A program made the position numbers and the translations under genes. This document shows, one piece after another, positions 1 through 8,061 of a DNA stretch of 64,000 bases (position 1 is its first letter; each line of letters begins with the position of its first letter). This DNA comes from an uncultured Paenibacillaceae bacterium (GTDB taxonomy: Bacteria > Bacillota > Bacilli > Paenibacillales > K13). Where the stretch lies: contig CAJXLT010000012.1 of NCBI GenBank assembly GCA_913056365.1, positions 1-64,000 on the forward strand. Reading direction: 5' to 3'. A model generated the notes under the pieces. It was not told where the DNA came from. It saw only the letters and a program-made list of their open reading frames with translations, and did no database searches.

Positions 1-156
1 ATTCCGAGAGTACCCTACCTTCTTCTATTTGTGAATACACTTTTTACCGAATTACACAAACTATTTTACGTCATCTGCGTGAATGCCGTTGTCGATCTAT
101 AAGTCCCTCAAGTTCCGCTATTCGCGTCGCGTTCGACCTCGGTGTAGTTTAATTCC

Positions 157-264
157 GTTATGTGTGATCCACTTCGGTGCAGATCATGTACTGTTATGTG
201 CGATCCACCCCGGTGCAGATCATGTACTGTTATGTGTGATCCACTTAGGTATAGTCCACGTTCC
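157..264. repeat. Three tandem copies of a 36-bp repeat in the 5' gene-free stretch
   Basis: Copies begin at 157, 193 and 229, each starting GTTATGTG(T/C)GATCCAC. The first two differ by a few bases and the third diverges in its second half; a weaker related copy precedes them at about 121-156. The unit is a multiple of three, so the plus frame stays open (about 83-373) and reads as a degenerate 12-residue repeat, but there is no ribosome-binding site and I do not call a protein. There are no spacers, so this is not a CRISPR array. The remainder of bases 1-428 holds nothing else I can identify apart from the leader of the first gene. Confidence 0.8.
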
Positions 265-428
265 GCTATGTACGTCGTGTATGTCGTGCTTGTCATCTCC
301 CGCTAGTGTGCGATCCCCCTCGCTGTTAGTAACCTGTAGTTTTGACAAATGTAGCTGTGATCTTGCGGTGTGAAAGCCAGGTCCAAGGTGCTATCATTAA
401 CGAAAAATGAACATCGGAGGAGATTACG

Positions 429-1475
429 ATGGGAGAAGTACTCGTATTTGATTCGCAACGTTCGATTCGTTTTGATACTTATGCGGAGGTAGAGCTGCAG
501 CCGGGACAGGTGCGGCTTCACACTTTATATTCTGGGATTAGCGCAGGGACACAACTGACCGCTTATCGGGGGACGAATCCGATGGTAGGCAAGGCCCGTG
601 ATCCGAAGACAGGACTGTTCGAAGCGCGATCGGACGGAACCTCCATCTATCCCGTGGTCGGAGGCTGGGCCTACGAAGAAGTAGGCAAGGTGGTTGAGCT
701 CGGTCCTGGTGTGGAGCGCGTTAAGCTTGGCGATATCGTCTACGGTACATGGGGGCATCGCAGCTCACATATTGTGTCAGAGGAATTTGCCTTGGATCAC
801 ACGCTCCGCAGTGAGTTAGACCCGATCGTCGGCATCTTCTCTCAGATGGGCGCGATCGCGCTGAACGCTGTACTGGACGCTCATCTGCACGTTGGTGAGT
901 CGATTGCCGTATTCGGTCAAGGTGTGCCCGGTCAGCTAGCAGCACGGCTCGCTGCATTGAACGGTGCCAAGGTAATCGCGATTGATCTGGACGATTGGCG
1001 CTTGGAGCGTTCGGCTCAATTCGGAGCGGCGCACACGATCAACAGCAGTGCCGGGGATACCGCGCGTGTGATACGCGCATGTTGCGGCGAGGATGGGGCA
1101 GATGCGGCCATTGAGCTGTCAGGCTTCACGCAAGGGCTCCATGAAGCGATCCGTTCAGTCGTGTATAATGGAAGAGTAGTGGCAGCAGGCTTCTACCAAG
1201 GGGAGGCGCAGGGCTTGTTCCTTGGCGAAGAATTCCACCATCGCCGCGTGCAGATCGTATGCTCGCAGATCAGCAATGTATCCACGGAACTGACGAATCG
1301 CTGGAACCGCCTGCGCATGGAGCGAACGATCTTCGATCTCGCTGCGTCGGGAAGCTTGGACCTGCAAGGTTTGATCACACATGTCGTGCCATTCAAGGAT
1401 GCGGCACACGCCTACGATATGCTGGATAATCAGACGGAGCCGAGCCTGCAAACTGTACTGACCTTCGAGACGTAA
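429..1475 (+). CDS. Zinc-independent MDR-superfamily dehydrogenase
   Basis: 348-residue medium-chain dehydrogenase/reductase. An N-terminal GroES-like fold is followed by a Rossmann domain with the dinucleotide motif GQGVPG at about residues 159-164 and the acidic end of beta-2 in IAIDLDD. The catalytic zinc ligands of classic alcohol dehydrogenases (C-G-I-C-G-T-D) are replaced by SGISAGTQ near residue 36, and no structural four-cysteine lobe is seen, so it is probably zinc-free, as in BchC-like or threonine-dehydrogenase-like sugar or cyclitol oxidoreductases. A strong site CGGAGGAG precedes the ATG. It lies 21 bp before an AraC regulator and upstream of a TIM-barrel isomerase, which suggests a small carbohydrate or polyol catabolic operon. 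The substrate cannot be read from the sequence. Confidence 0.85.
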   Translation: MGEVLVFDSQRSIRFDTYAEVELQPGQVRLHTLYSGISAGTQLTAYRGTNPMVGKARDPKTGLFEARSDGTSIYPVVGGWAYEEVGKVVELGPGVERVKLGDIVYGTWGHRSSHIVSEEFALDHTLRSELDPIVGIFSQMGAIALNAVLDAHLHVGESIAVFGQGVPGQLAARLAALNGAKVIAIDLDDWRLERSAQFGAAHTINSSAGDTARVIRACCGEDGADAAIELSGFTQGLHEAIRSVVYNGRVVAAGFYQGEAQGLFLGEEFHHRRVQIVCSQISNVSTELTNRWNRLRMERTIFDLAASGSLDLQGLITHVVPFKDAAHAYDMLDNQTEPSLQTVLTFET

Positions 1476-1496
1476 TCGCCACAACGAGGAGGATGC

Positions 1497-2333
1497 TTGT
1501 TGGACAGAAGCGAGACACTTCGCATACTGATTGAGTATGCCGCGTTGAAGATTGTCGCCTTCGATGTGCATAGCCGGACCGAGCTGAATATACGCGGACG
1601 GCAGCTGCCATGGTACGTCGTCTCTTACATGAAGGAAGGCAGCTGCCGGCTCCGATTGGATGGGCAGGACTACCATGCAGCGCCTGGGGATGTTGTGCTC
1701 ATCCCCCCGCATACGTCCCACGACCATGTGAAGGATACGGATGAGAACACCGTATTCATGTGGTGGCACTTTACTTATCAGCTTGCAGGTGTTATGGATG
1801 TATTGCGATTGTTCGAGCTGCCGGTCTGCTTCTCGTTGCCGAATGCAGAGAAGTTCGAGGATAGCTTCAGCCAATATATGAAGTACGCCTCCGAACCAAG
1901 AAGTGTGGCCGATATCCTTATGAAGGAAGCGAGAGCGCTTGAGCTGATGGCTATTGTGCTAGAGGCTGTAATCGACCGCAGCGAATCGCTGTTGACGGTG
2001 AAGCCGTCAGGCATGTTCGCACAGATGCTGACCGATATGCTCCGTCACCCAGAGAGGCATTATTCGCTTGAAGATTTACGAGAGCGCTATCATATGCATC
2101 CGACGTACATTTCGAATCAATTCAAGCGAATTTTCGGGCTGACACCTAAGCAATTTCAGGCGAAGCTTCGCTTAGAGCAGGCTAAGAAGCTGTTGCTCGC
2201 AGATGAGAAGTCGATCACGCAGATTGCTAACGCATTAGGCTATCACGATGTCGATGACTTCACCCGTTTTTTCAAAAAACAGGAAGGTCTGTCGCCGCGC
2301 GCGTACAAAAAAGCGCATCCCTTGTTGCAATGA
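1497..2333 (+). CDS. AraC-family transcriptional regulator
   Basis: 278-residue regulator. The N-terminal half is a cupin-like sensor (RLRLDGQDYHAAPGDVVLIP, with PPHTSHDH following), the usual effector-binding fold. The C-terminal ~100 residues hold the paired helix-turn-helix motifs: LEDLRERYHMHPTYISNQFK for the first and ITQIANALGYHDVDDFTRFF for the second, with the family signature ending GLSPRAYKK. The start is TTG (1497, or the next TTG at 1500) behind GAGGAGGA. It sits between the dehydrogenase and the isomerase genes and probably regulates that operon in response to a sugar. It could repress or activate; the sequence does not tell. Confidence 0.9.
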   Translation: MLDRSETLRILIEYAALKIVAFDVHSRTELNIRGRQLPWYVVSYMKEGSCRLRLDGQDYHAAPGDVVLIPPHTSHDHVKDTDENTVFMWWHFTYQLAGVMDVLRLFELPVCFSLPNAEKFEDSFSQYMKYASEPRSVADILMKEARALELMAIVLEAVIDRSESLLTVKPSGMFAQMLTDMLRHPERHYSLEDLRERYHMHPTYISNQFKRIFGLTPKQFQAKLRLEQAKKLLLADEKSITQIANALGYHDVDDFTRFFKKQEGLSPRAYKKAHPLLQ

Positions 2334-2383
2334 AATGATAGGTAAGCTAGTTCAAAATCCAGTATACAAAGGCGGGAAGTATT

Positions 2384-3157
2384 ATGAAATTATCAGTATC
2401 TTTGCATGCAGCCATTCCGGGCAAGTCCCTTACGACAGAGCAGAAGCTTCGGATGGCAGCTGAACTCGGGTATTCTGCTGTAGAATTCTGGGCGTGGTGG
2501 GAGGAAGATGTGGAGGCAGTCGCCAAGACGGCAGCAGCAAGCGGTCTGGAGATTGCATCCGTCTGCACGCGATTCGTCAGCCTCGTCGATCCGAGCGCGC
2601 GTGAACAGTATCTGGAAGGAATCGCCGAGAGCATAGAAGCGGCGCGCCGATTGGGTTGCCGGTACTTGATCAGCCAGACGGGGAACGCCATTCCGGGGGT
2701 AAGCCGGGAGGAACAGACAGCGTCGTTGATAGAAGGCTTGCAGGCAGCAGGCAAGCTGCTTGAAGGTACGGATATTACGCTGATCGTAGAGCCGCTGAAC
2801 ATCTTGGTGGACCATCCAGGCTACTTCTTGGTGCACGCAGACGAAGCCGCGGACATTATTCGCCGTGTCGATTGTCCGCAGGTGAAGCTCGTATACGACG
2901 TGTATCATCAGCAAGTATCAGAGGGGAACCTGATTCCAACGATACGCAAGCATATGGATACGATCGCATACTTCCATATTGCTGACCATCCGGGCCGTCA
3001 TGAACCAGGAACGGGCGAAATCCATTACACGAATGTGCTCCAAGCGATTCGAGACGAGGGTTATAACGGCTACGTCGGTCTCGAATATTTCCCGCAGGGC
3101 GAACCAGACGCGGCGCTTAAGAAAGTGCTGGAGGAATACGGCGCTTTTAACGACTAA
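2384..3157 (+). CDS. Hydroxypyruvate isomerase-like TIM-barrel sugar isomerase/epimerase
   Basis: 257-residue protein of the xylose-isomerase-like / AP-endonuclease-2 TIM-barrel family. Visible metal-site motifs are IVEPLN (Glu about residue 133), KLVYDVYHQQ (Asp/His around 170-174), HIADHPGRHEPGTGEI (His about 199 and 202) and GLEYFP near the C terminus, which match the Glu-Asp/His-His-Glu set of hydroxypyruvate isomerase-like enzymes. A ribosome-binding site GGCGGGAAG precedes ATG at 2384. It is the third gene of the run with the dehydrogenase and the AraC regulator, so it likely interconverts an oxidised sugar or keto acid. Exact substrate is unknown. Confidence 0.85.
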   Translation: MKLSVSLHAAIPGKSLTTEQKLRMAAELGYSAVEFWAWWEEDVEAVAKTAAASGLEIASVCTRFVSLVDPSAREQYLEGIAESIEAARRLGCRYLISQTGNAIPGVSREEQTASLIEGLQAAGKLLEGTDITLIVEPLNILVDHPGYFLVHADEAADIIRRVDCPQVKLVYDVYHQQVSEGNLIPTIRKHMDTIAYFHIADHPGRHEPGTGEIHYTNVLQAIRDEGYNGYVGLEYFPQGEPDAALKKVLEEYGAFND

Positions 3158-3164
3158 AAACACT

Positions 3165-3238
3165 CCCGTTAAAAACCTCCTATACTTATCCCAAGGGAAG
3201 AATACGGGACGAAGCATAGGAGGTTGCGTTGCGGGAAA
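3165..3238 (+). terminator. Large inverted repeat, probable terminator of the isomerase operon
   Basis: AACCTCCTAT (3174-3183) pairs perfectly with ATAGGAGGTT (3216-3225), and outer CCCG/CGGG bases extend the stem. There is no long T tract, so termination is inferred from position just after the stop codon. Confidence 0.5.
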
Positions 3239-3269
3239 ATGCAAATAGGCATGTATTCAGTCGAAGTTA

Positions 3270-3520
3270 GTGACAAATGAGCCTTAAACCTGCGAAAGTA
3301 CATGCTTTTGATGCCTAGGTAGTTAAATACGGCTATTTCAGCATTTGAAAGATGCAGATTCGCAGGAACTCCAAAACATTCCCCCACTTATCACAATTGA
3401 AGCCTGCACAATAGCAGGAATTCATGGCACACACAATCGAAGTCTGCACGATGAGTCAATCTCTGCTCGATATCTGCTGAACAGGCAGCAGGAGTTGAGG
3501 CAGATAGAGTTGGCGAGGTG
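3270..3520. repeat. Degenerate CCTGCGAA / TTCGCAGG repeat region
   Basis: Between the isomerase gene and the convergent qox operon there is no credible gene. The stretch is AT-rich and carries recurring words CCTGCGAA, TTCGCAGGAA, GCCTGCACAA and TAGCAGGAATTC in both orientations. The same vocabulary appears at 11015-11330 and 54995-55250, so this is one member of a dispersed intergenic family. Confidence 0.5.
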
Positions 3521-3605
3521 CAAGGATGACCGGACCAATCACGTGAATAGGACACGGTGACACGATCATCCTCTTTAACAATTCTTCCGTCCATCCAATG
3601 ACGAA

Positions 3606-3911
3606 TCAATGCGAATGCGTGCCGCCGAACGACATGACCCAGATGCTGCCGGCGACGATGATGACGGCGAGGAAGACGCCGTATAGAATGTTGATCCACT
3701 GGGAGTGGCGGTCTTCGCCTTCATTGACATGCATGAACATTGTCAGCTGCAGTCCGGCCTGTACGACAGCCAAGCCGCCGATGATCCACATGATCGTCTT
3801 GAACGACAGGGAGGTCTTCAGCGCAATACCGGCTGCCGCGAATGTCAGCAGCAGGGAGAACAGGAAGCCAAGCACATGTCCAATTGGAAAACGGCTCATT
3901 TTCTTCTCCAT
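3606..3911 (-). CDS. qoxD: Cytochrome aa3 menaquinol oxidase subunit IV
   Basis: 101-residue membrane protein with three predicted transmembrane helices (about residues 12-32, 38-58, 74-95) and the family phrase QLTMFMHVNE after helix 2. It is the small accessory subunit of the heme-copper quinol oxidase and helps assemble subunit I. It is the last gene of qoxABCD, one base after qoxC. The ATG at 3911 is given as start; the ATG at 3899, four codons on and preceded by GGAGAAG, is an equally good choice. Family members from Bacillus are a little longer. Confidence 0.9.
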   Translation of the reverse strand: MEKKMSRFPIGHVLGFLFSLLLTFAAAGIALKTSLSFKTIMWIIGGLAVVQAGLQLTMFMHVNEGEDRHSQWINILYGVFLAVIIVAGSIWVMSFGGTHSH

Positions 3912-3912
3912 G

Positions 3913-4524
3913 TTAAGACACCATCCCTTTCAGGTACACGAATGTGAAGATGAAGATCCAGACGACATCGAGAAAGTGCCAGTATAGGCCGATGATGAAC
4001 GTTTTGCGCGCGGTTACTGGCGTCAATCCCCGCTGCAGCAGCTGGATGATGACCATGATCGCCCATAAGATGCCGAAGGTGACGTGCAGGCCATGCGTGC
4101 CGAGCAGGACGAAGAAGCTGGATAGGAAGGCACTCGTCTGCATCGTCGCGCCTTCGTGTACATAATGCATGAATTCATTGATCTCCATATAGAGGAATCC
4201 GGCACCGAGCAGCAGAGTAATGACCAGCCAAGTGAGCAAACCCTTCAGACTGCCGCGCCGCATCTCATGGATGGCGACGCCGCAGGTGAAGCTGCTAGTC
4301 AGGAGCAGCATCGTCTGGATCATGACCTCGCGAATCATAATGATGTCCTGATGGGTTGGCCCTCCGGCATAACGTTCATACAGTACGCCATATACGCCGA
4401 ACAAGGTAGCGAACAGGACGATCTCGGCACCGAGGAAGATCCAGAAGCCGAGTATGTTCATCCGGCTTTGCTCCGATTGATATTCGAGCGGTAAGGACGA
4501 CGTTCCATAAGCTTTAGCCGACAT
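3913..4524 (-). CDS. qoxC: Cytochrome aa3 menaquinol oxidase subunit III
   Basis: 203-residue integral membrane protein with five transmembrane helices, the usual number and length for subunit III of quinol-type heme-copper oxidases. Recognisable stretches are NILGFWIFLGAEIVLFATLF in helix 1, the GTHGLHVTFGILWA segment and the C-terminal LYWHFLDVVWIFIFTFVYL that places conserved His and Asp/Val residues. It overlaps the end of qoxB by 11 bp, indicating translational coupling in the qoxABCD operon. Subunit III stabilises the complex and lies next to subunit I in the cytoplasmic membrane. Confidence 0.93.
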   Translation of the reverse strand: MSAKAYGTSSLPLEYQSEQSRMNILGFWIFLGAEIVLFATLFGVYGVLYERYAGGPTHQDIIMIREVMIQTMLLLTSSFTCGVAIHEMRRGSLKGLLTWLVITLLLGAGFLYMEINEFMHYVHEGATMQTSAFLSSFFVLLGTHGLHVTFGILWAIMVIIQLLQRGLTPVTARKTFIIGLYWHFLDVVWIFIFTFVYLKGMVS

Positions 4525-6493
4525 AGCGGTTCACCTCTCCTTCCCGTAATCTCCAAGCTTGCTCAGTCTGTTCCACTTCTGCCTTATGAATGTGGTAACC
4601 GTCGTTGTAGTCGAAGGAACGCACGATCAAGCAGGCGAAGATGCCGATAGCGGCAACGGCAGCTGCCAAGTGCCATTCGAAGACGAGCAGGAAGCCTGCG
4701 ATGCCGAAGATGATGCCCATGACGAATGGCAGTCCAGAATTGTTCGGCATGTGAATCTCTTCAATCTCTGTCTGCTGCAGCGTGAGCTCAGGACTGTCGG
4801 ATTTCTTCATGTGCCAGAAGGCATCCAATTTGTCCACGACAGGCAGCTTGGCGAAGTTGTATGGCTGTACTGGCGAAGCAGTCGCCCATTCGAGCGTACG
4901 CGCATGCCACGGATCGCCGGTGATGTTGCGGTCAGCATGACGCAGGCTCCAGTAAATGTTGTAGCAGAAGACGGCGAAGCCTGCAGCCAGTATGACCGAG
5001 CCGAGCGCGGACACGAGGAACAGATTCGAGAAGCCGGACTCGACCGAGAATGTGTAGCTGCGCCGTACTGCGCCCTTCAGACCGAGGAAGAACATCGGCA
5101 TGAAGGTGACGTTGAAGCCGATCACGAACAGCCAGAAGTGCCATTTGCCGAGCCGTTCATTGAGCAGGAAGCCGAACATCTTCGGCCACCAATAATAGAG
5201 ACCGGCGAACACGGCGAACACGACGCCCGGAATGAGCACATAGTGGAAATGCGCGACTAGAAACAGCGTGTTGTGGTATTGGTAATCGGCTGCGCCCATC
5301 GCTAGCATGACGCCGGTCACACCGCCGATGACGAAGCACGGTACGAATGCCAGCGCCCACAGCATCGCCGTAGTCGTGCGGATGCGGCCGTGGCGCATCG
5401 TGAACAGCCAGTTGAACATCTTCACACCGGTCGGCACCGCGATTAGCATCGTCGTAATCGAGAAGACCGAGTTGACCGCGGCGCCAGCGCCCATCGTATA
5501 GAAGTGATGCACCCATACGAGCATGCTGAGCAGCGCGATCCCGACGATCGATACGACCATCGACTTATAGCCGAACAGCGACTTGCGGGAGAAGGTCGCG
5601 ATGACTTCTGAGAAGATACCGAACGCTGGCAGGGCGACAATGTACACCTCGGGATGGCCCCACAGCCAGAACAAGTTCGCCCATAGCATATCCAGCCCGC
5701 CGCCGGACAAGGTGAAGAAGTGTGTGCCGTACAGACGGTCGAATGTCATCAGTCCAAGCGCCACGGTGAAGATCGGGAATGCGGCGACAATAATGATGGA
5801 CGTGACCAGCGTCGTCCAGCTGAACATCGGCATACGCATGAGCGTCATGCCCTTCGTACGCATCTTCAGTATCGTGACGACGAAGTTGATCCCAGACAGC
5901 AGCGTACCAATCCCGGCGATCTGCAAGGCAACGGCGTAATAGTTGTTGCCAATGCCTGGGCTGAATTCCTTGCCCGCGAGCGGGAAGTAGGACGTCCAGC
6001 CGGCATCCGGCGAACCGCCAATGACGAATGAGACATTGAACAGCATCGCCCCGCTGAAGAACAGCCAGAAGCTGAGCGCGTTCAGTTGCGGGAAGGCAAC
6101 GTCGCGCGCGCCGATCTGCAGCGGAATGACGACATTCATCAGACCGATCAGGAACGGCATCGCCATGAACAGAATCATAATGACACCGTGTGTGGTGAAA
6201 ATCTCGTTATAGTGCTGAGCGGTGAGGAATTCCATCTCCGGGCGCGAGGTCTGTGCCTTCATGAGCAGACCGTCCATGCCGCCGCGGAAGAACATTAACA
6301 CCGCTGAAATAATATACATGATGCCGATCCGCTTGTGATCGACGGTCGTCAGCCACTCGCGCCATAGCCACTTCCACCGCTTGAGATAGGTCAAGCCAGC
6401 CACGATGCCCAGCATCGTGAGCACAATAGCAATCTGGGAGCCCAAGATGAGCGGATCGCCTGTTATGAAGAATTCATCCCATTTAATGCCCAT
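4514..6493 (-). CDS. qoxB: Cytochrome aa3 menaquinol oxidase subunit I
   Basis: 659-residue catalytic subunit of the heme-copper quinol oxidase, which reduces O2 to water and pumps protons. Heme and copper ligands are visible: TTHGVIM (low-spin heme His), WGHPEVYIVALP (CuB His and the cross-linked Tyr), VHHFYTMG (two CuB His) and VAHFHYVLIPG (high-spin and low-spin heme His). Length and about 14-15 transmembrane segments fit QoxB/CyoB. It overlaps qoxA by 11 bp and qoxC by 11 bp. The distinction from cytochrome c oxidase rests on subunit II, which lacks CuA. Confidence 0.96.
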   Translation of the reverse strand: MGIKWDEFFITGDPLILGSQIAIVLTMLGIVAGLTYLKRWKWLWREWLTTVDHKRIGIMYIISAVLMFFRGGMDGLLMKAQTSRPEMEFLTAQHYNEIFTTHGVIMILFMAMPFLIGLMNVVIPLQIGARDVAFPQLNALSFWLFFSGAMLFNVSFVIGGSPDAGWTSYFPLAGKEFSPGIGNNYYAVALQIAGIGTLLSGINFVVTILKMRTKGMTLMRMPMFSWTTLVTSIIIVAAFPIFTVALGLMTFDRLYGTHFFTLSGGGLDMLWANLFWLWGHPEVYIVALPAFGIFSEVIATFSRKSLFGYKSMVVSIVGIALLSMLVWVHHFYTMGAGAAVNSVFSITTMLIAVPTGVKMFNWLFTMRHGRIRTTTAMLWALAFVPCFVIGGVTGVMLAMGAADYQYHNTLFLVAHFHYVLIPGVVFAVFAGLYYWWPKMFGFLLNERLGKWHFWLFVIGFNVTFMPMFFLGLKGAVRRSYTFSVESGFSNLFLVSALGSVILAAGFAVFCYNIYWSLRHADRNITGDPWHARTLEWATASPVQPYNFAKLPVVDKLDAFWHMKKSDSPELTLQQTEIEEIHMPNNSGLPFVMGIIFGIAGFLLVFEWHLAAAVAAIGIFACLIVRSFDYNDGYHIHKAEVEQTEQAWRLREGEVNRYVG

Positions 6494-7484
6494 GGTGCTC
6501 GCCTCCTTCGTTGTCCGGGTTTGGATGATGATGTTCTTGGTCTGCTGCCGGGGTATCGGATTGGTTCAAATAATGATCTTCTTCCTCGAACACCTTGCCC
6601 TGATAGCCGTGATAGCGGTACAGCTCCGGGTTCGTGTAAGTCGGCGAATCGACCTCCGCATGATTGACCCATTCCAGATGCGTATTCGTGAAGGTCAGAC
6701 GTCCCAGATGCGTCGGCTTCAGCAGCTCCTCGTAATGTTCTTCCGTCAGTGGATCGGCCGTCTCATGCACATCCTCCACCCACTGCTTGAATTCCGCAGG
6801 TGTCTGTGCCAGCACCTCGAACTCCATCTGCGCATAGCCGCGTCCGTTGAAGTTAGTGTTCTTGCCGAAGTAGGAGCCGGGATGGTCCGCAACCAGATAC
6901 ATCTGCGTTTCCATCTTGCCCATCGTATACTTCTGCCCGCCAAGCGCAGGAACCCAGAACGATTGCATCGTGCTAGCTGAGGTCAGCTTGAACAGAATCG
7001 GCGTATCCTCCGGGATATTCACATAGTTGACGGTTTCGATATTGTGCTCCGGATAGCTGAAGATCCACTTCCAGTCTGCAGATGTAACATGGATCACGAC
7101 CGGGTCTTGGTTCTCGTAGCCTTCCGGCACTTCTTCCAATGCGTAGAGCGTCCTCACAGTCGGAATCGTGAGAGCTATGACGATCAGGATCGGAATGGCG
7201 GTCCAGATAATCTCCAGCTTGATGCTGCCATGCTCCTCCGGCGGATCGACATCCTCAGTGCCCGGGCGCTCCCGATACTTCCAGACGATATAGGCAAACA
7301 GGGCGAAGACGACGACAACGACGAGCAGCATCCACCAGAGTGACCAATTGATCAACTCCATAATACTGCGGGCTGCGGGACCTTGCGGTTCGAATACGAC
7401 CATGTTCGTCTCGCAGCCGCTGAGAAGCAGGACAGGCACGAGCGTGAGCAATAGTATCCAGCGTGCGGGGGTACGTCGATTCAT
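6483..7484 (-). CDS. qoxA: Cytochrome aa3 menaquinol oxidase subunit II (lipoprotein, no CuA site)
   Basis: 333-residue first gene of the qox operon. A lipoprotein signal peptide ends in LLLSGC, so the mature protein is anchored by a lipidated Cys about residue 24; two transmembrane helices follow (first around INWSLWWMLLVVVVVFALFA, second around IWTAIPILIVIALTIPTV). The periplasmic cupredoxin domain has the segment HPGSYFGKNTNFNGRGYAQM where cytochrome c oxidases carry the CuA cysteines and histidine; none is present, which is diagnostic of quinol oxidases. A His-rich tail (EHHHPNPDNEGGEHHGH) ends the protein. The start ATG has AAAAGGAGATGA upstream. Confidence 0.95.
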   Translation of the reverse strand: MNRRTPARWILLLTLVPVLLLSGCETNMVVFEPQGPAARSIMELINWSLWWMLLVVVVVFALFAYIVWKYRERPGTEDVDPPEEHGSIKLEIIWTAIPILIVIALTIPTVRTLYALEEVPEGYENQDPVVIHVTSADWKWIFSYPEHNIETVNYVNIPEDTPILFKLTSASTMQSFWVPALGGQKYTMGKMETQMYLVADHPGSYFGKNTNFNGRGYAQMEFEVLAQTPAEFKQWVEDVHETADPLTEEHYEELLKPTHLGRLTFTNTHLEWVNHAEVDSPTYTNPELYRYHGYQGKVFEEEDHYLNQSDTPAADQEHHHPNPDNEGGEHHGH

Positions 7485-7565
7485 AGGTCAGTTCATCTCC
7501 TTTTTTGCTCATAACAGATAGTTTGAGAAAAAATTCACAATACGTTCAAAAAAATTTTATATTTG

Positions 7566-7581
7566 TGTGATAGAGATCACG
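7566..7581. promoter_or_regulatory. CRP/FNR-type half-site pair upstream of qoxA
   Basis: TGTGA-TAGAGA-TCACG matches the CRP/FNR-family consensus TGTGA-N6-TCACA at nine of ten informative bases and contains the perfect palindrome GTGAT-N4-ATCAC. It lies about 80 bp ahead of qoxA, in the AT-rich stretch where the operon promoter must be. An Fnr-type oxygen sensor acting on a terminal oxidase operon is plausible but inferred. Confidence 0.5.
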
Positions 7582-7810
7582 GTGCTTGATGCGCTGCTGT
7601 GATCTGATCTTGTTGTGATTACGATCATATCATGGGAATGCGCTGTCAATTGTTACGGAACGGTTAAAACTGTGACAGAAATCGGGTGAAACTGTGTCGG
7701 AATTGCGAAGGGGATTTATGTATAACAAAAAGCCGCCCAGATGGAGACATTTTTCTTTACAATTTAATTCGGCAGGAGTATGATTCAGTTTATAATTGAA
7801 TTCATATTCT

Positions 7811-7960
7811 GGATCGCTGAATTTCCGATTAGGAAGACGGGGGAACCACCGTAACATGGGGTGAATCCTTCGGGGAATGCTGTCATATTCCCTGAAGGTA
7901 GGGCTACTCTCAAGGGCCCGAATCCGACAGCTAACCTCGTAAGCGTGCCTGAGAGAGGAT
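7811..7960 (+). ncRNA. c-di-AMP riboswitch (ydaO/yuaA class) aptamer
   Basis: The leader of ktrA holds hallmark blocks of the ydaO class in the right order: GGATCGCTGAAT at the 5' end, GACGGGGGAACCACC, TGGGGTGAATCC, a variable hairpin, GGGCCCGAATCCGACAGC and CTAACCTCGTAAGCG. High c-di-AMP normally turns these switches off, lowering potassium uptake. The gene controlled here, ktrAB, is a classical target in Bacillus. The 7485-7810 gap between the divergent qox and ktr units contains only control DNA. Aptamer ends are approximate. Confidence 0.93.
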
Positions 7961-7991
7961 GATGGGACTTGTGTGTCTACATTGACTGATT

Positions 7992-8018
7992 CACAGGGGG
8001 CTGCCTCTGTGTTTTTTT
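7992..8018 (+). terminator. Riboswitch expression-platform terminator ahead of ktrA
   Basis: CACAGGGGGCTGCCTCTGTG followed by seven T residues forms an intrinsic terminator between the c-di-AMP aptamer and the ktrA start, the expected off-state structure. Confidence 0.9.
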
Positions 8019-8061
8019 GTTGTTTAAAGGGAGTAACCATTCGGTGAAGGAGGGATCTGCA

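Noticed and set aside
83-373. Open frame across the 36-bp repeats, and a CRISPR array at the same place
   Set aside because: No ribosome-binding site; the apparent protein repeat follows from the unit length. The repeats are contiguous without spacers, so not CRISPR.
4559-5260. Long open frames antisense to qoxB and other qox genes
   Set aside because: They mirror the GC-rich third positions of the real genes and have no ribosome-binding sites or family motifs.
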